Source of the DNA: Glandiceps talaboti | Taxonomy: Eukaryota > Hemichordata > Enteropneusta > Spengelidae | Assembly (NCBI RefSeq): GCF_964340395.1 | Contig: NC_135558.1 | Coordinates: 18,375,771 to 18,413,270 of the forward strand | Reading direction: 5' to 3' | Length of the DNA: 37,500 nucleotides | Shown: positions 20,041 to 37,500 of the stretch, piece after piece | How positions within the stretch are numbered: position 1 is the stretch's first letter | Layout of the letters: each line of letters begins with the position of its first letter | Made by a program: the position numbers and the translations under genes | The notes under the pieces: generated by a model | Told to the model about the DNA's origin: nothing | Database searches by the model: none | Seen by the model: only the letters and a program-made list of their open reading frames with translations

Positions 20041-20083
20041 GTTGTCTGATGAACGCATTGAGCGTGAAACTCGGAGTTACAAC
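20041..20083 (+). ncRNA. Hammerhead ribozyme motif, right arm of PLE palindrome
   Basis: Stem I gttgt (20041-20045) pairs with acaac (20079-20083). Core CTGATGA is at 20046-20052. Stem II acgc/gcgt closes an attga loop (20053-20065). GAAA is at 20066-20069. A very short stem III (A-U, C-G, U-A with a cgg loop) leads to the GTT cleavage triplet at 20076-20078. All conserved core positions of a type I hammerhead are present. A minimal stem III is typical of hammerheads reported in Penelope-like elements, which are thought to act as dimers. Confidence 0.8.
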
Positions 20084-20175
20084 CAAGCACCTCAAGTTCC
20101 AACCAACCTACTTTGATTATTCCCGCCCTGCTTACCCAAGCATCGAGCACTCTATTCTACGAGTTTGATACTATT

Positions 20176-20277
<102 letters not shown>

Positions 20278-20702
20278 TCAACTAGATAACTAAATTGAAA
20301 TAGATGTTTCTGGCATTGAAAAATCTCTTTATTGTATTTTGAAAATGTTCTAAGTTTACGAGAACACCAATATTAATTAATTAATGAATCATTCATGAAT
20401 TTGATTAATATTTTAGCAAAGAGTCATGTTGTTTTGAAGGGGCCACTTGAAATAGATGAATTGAAAAAAAATAGCAAAAAATGTGATTCTGTCTGTTCTG
20501 TTATGGATGACTACAAGTGGAGGATTGAATAAAGAAACAAACAAACGGACGGTGTTGATCAGAGAAATGTAAATAAATTAACTACTAAGCAAGCATTTAT
20601 TGACAATCTTTCTCCTGTCTGGTTGAGTGATTTTAAGTTTGATAAATATAATAATAAACTCACATGACTTACGTAATAATACGTCGCTACATGACTCGAT
20701 GT

Positions 20703-20786
20703 ACTGTCCTCTGTAAGGTAACTACTGACCTCTTTACGGTAAGCACTGTCGTTTGTACGGTAAGCATTGTCCTCTTTACGGTAATT
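20703..20786. repeat. 21-bp minisatellite, four copies
   Basis: Units start at 20703, 20724, 20745 and 20766 with consensus actgtcctctttacggtaag plus one base. Copies differ at a few positions. Confidence 0.85.
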
Positions 20787-20885
20787 ATTGTGAAAGAAAC
20801 ACATTAGCTTTAACAAATTAAAAAGTCTAGAAGCTTTTGACATAATACTATCATAGTGAAAAATACATGTTATGACATCCTTTAG

Positions 20886-20940
20886 TAAGATGTTAAAGCT
20901 TGATGGAAATACACCATGACCAAAAAACAACATCAAAACA
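20886..20940 (+). pseudogene. Decayed third copy of the ACE exon that starts DMLKLG
   Basis: After a splice-acceptor-like cctttag, codons read K M L K L D G N T P, stop, P K, aligning with [13 protein letters not shown] of gene 1 visible exon 11. About 32 of 43 bases match, and most differences are G-to-A changes. The TGG tryptophan codon has become TGA (20917-20919). Similarity fades after about 20935. No other exon remnant of this copy was recognised nearby, so this is a relic of a third duplicate or of an exon-sized duplication. Confidence 0.7.
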
Positions 20941-21437
20941 AAAGAGGTTTGAGAGCGGATTTATTGTTTTATGTACACTGTGACACAAACAAACAAAGCC
21001 GGCCACCTAAAAGATATCGGTACAAGGCTATATACACATGCCGTTATTTATATACTAAACTTTGCAATGGTGTAGGCTCTTCTAACTGACACCCAATTTC
21101 AGTTGAAGTCAGAGTACGGATCTAGAATACACACATAAAACTTATTCATGAACAAAGAGACCCTTTGTACACAGTGTGATAGATGTGTTTGAGTGAGCAC
21201 ACTTGATGACAGTTTTTTAGAATATTTTTTAGGTACTAGCTAAATTACACCATTACACCATATTATGTCTGGACACCTGGTGAGTGGTCTTCCAGTTGAT
21301 GAACATAATTCAACATATTTAACAGTTTGAAGAGTATACGGATACATCATAATGAAACACACGAAACATCTTCAAAACGACAAGGTTACAGACTGTGACC
21401 TTTTAAATACGGGTACCTGGTAAAAGTTATTTATTCA
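20941..21437. other. Intergenic sequence upstream of gene 2
   Basis: No conserved frame or repeat recognised apart from weak continuation of the pseudo-exon at its left end. Confidence 0.5.
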
Positions 21438-21474
21438 TGACGTCACTTACGGTACGAACTCTACCTTATTTATA
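21438..21474 (+). promoter_or_regulatory. Candidate promoter of gene 2: CRE and TATA-like box
   Basis: A perfect CRE palindrome TGACGTCA lies at 21438-21445 and a TATTTATA box at 21467-21474, about 87 bp before the ATG at 21561. Order and spacing fit a core promoter with a short 5' UTR. Motif match only. Confidence 0.35.
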
Positions 21475-21560
21475 CCTTTGTGACATTTATATATATTATC
21501 ATATATTTGGGGTCACCGTCACACAAACATCTTGCATTGATTTGGTCCAGATCGTTAAAA

Positions 21561-37362
<15,802 letters not shown>

Positions 37363-37500
37363 GGTAAGAATAAACACACATCCCTTCAAATATTATCGAG
37401 TTATCGAATGTCTATGCGAGATCTCAGGCATTGATAGGAACTTTGGCAAAATATCTTCTTAAAATATTATGATTTAATTAATAGCATGTTCTGAAAATAT

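Larger units (their letters stand above)
17404..20120. mobile_element. Perfect-looking 2.7 kb palindrome of two Penelope-like element 3' halves
   Basis: Arms 17404-18761 and 18763-20120 are reverse complements around a single base at 18762 (tccgAcgga). Paired frames at mirrored coordinates translate identically except at the centre codon, so the arms look virtually identical. Each arm is a 5'-truncated retroelement oriented outward: end of the RT domain, zinc-finger-like linker, GIY-YIG endonuclease, 3' UTR and a hammerhead motif. The left arm is flanked by (TA)n; (TA)n also begins about 60 bp beyond the right arm. Either a very young inverted insertion or a fold-back assembly artefact. Confidence 0.85.

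Overview
The window is intron-rich, AT-rich animal nuclear DNA. Its main content is two angiotensin-converting-enzyme (M2 family metallopeptidase) genes in tandem on the + strand. Both carry the active-site residues of the ACE2 carboxypeptidase type rather than classical ACE. The GT-AG introns, large intronic (TA)n, (CA)n, (GACA)n, (CTGT)n and (ACAT)n microsatellites, and a Penelope-like retroelement suggest a metazoan, most likely an aquatic invertebrate. I cannot name the phylum from the sequence.

Layout. Bases 1-9035 hold no confident host exon. They contain a tyrosine-recombinase fragment (about 294-560), a hairpin near 2.2 kb, (TA)n blocks at 3.9-4.1 kb, a decayed repeated ORF on the - strand (4750-5346) and long (ACAT)n arrays at 7.9-8.7 kb. 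Gene 1 has twelve exons visible between 9036 and 16708; its signal-peptide exon was not found. It ends in a short hydrophobic tail that looks like a GPI-anchor signal. The 16.7-21.4 kb intergenic region holds a near-perfect 2.7 kb palindrome made of two head-to-head, 5'-truncated Penelope-like element 3' halves (end of RT plus GIY-YIG endonuclease), each ending in a hammerhead ribozyme motif. It is followed by a decayed third copy of an ACE exon at 20.9 kb. Gene 2 starts at 21561 with a signal peptide and its exons run to about 37.36 kb. Its C-terminus differs from gene 1 and may continue past the window.

The paralogs share the length and phase of every comparable internal exon through exon 11, and share all catalytic residues. 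They therefore arose by tandem duplication, and the pseudo-exon between them implies at least one more copy once existed. The predicted products are secreted or surface-anchored zinc carboxypeptidases. No collectrin-like domain is visible. Intron 7 of gene 2 holds a second hammerhead-containing inverted repeat (32.43-32.82 kb) embedded in (TA)n tracts. It shares a short module with the (TA)n block at 4 kb.
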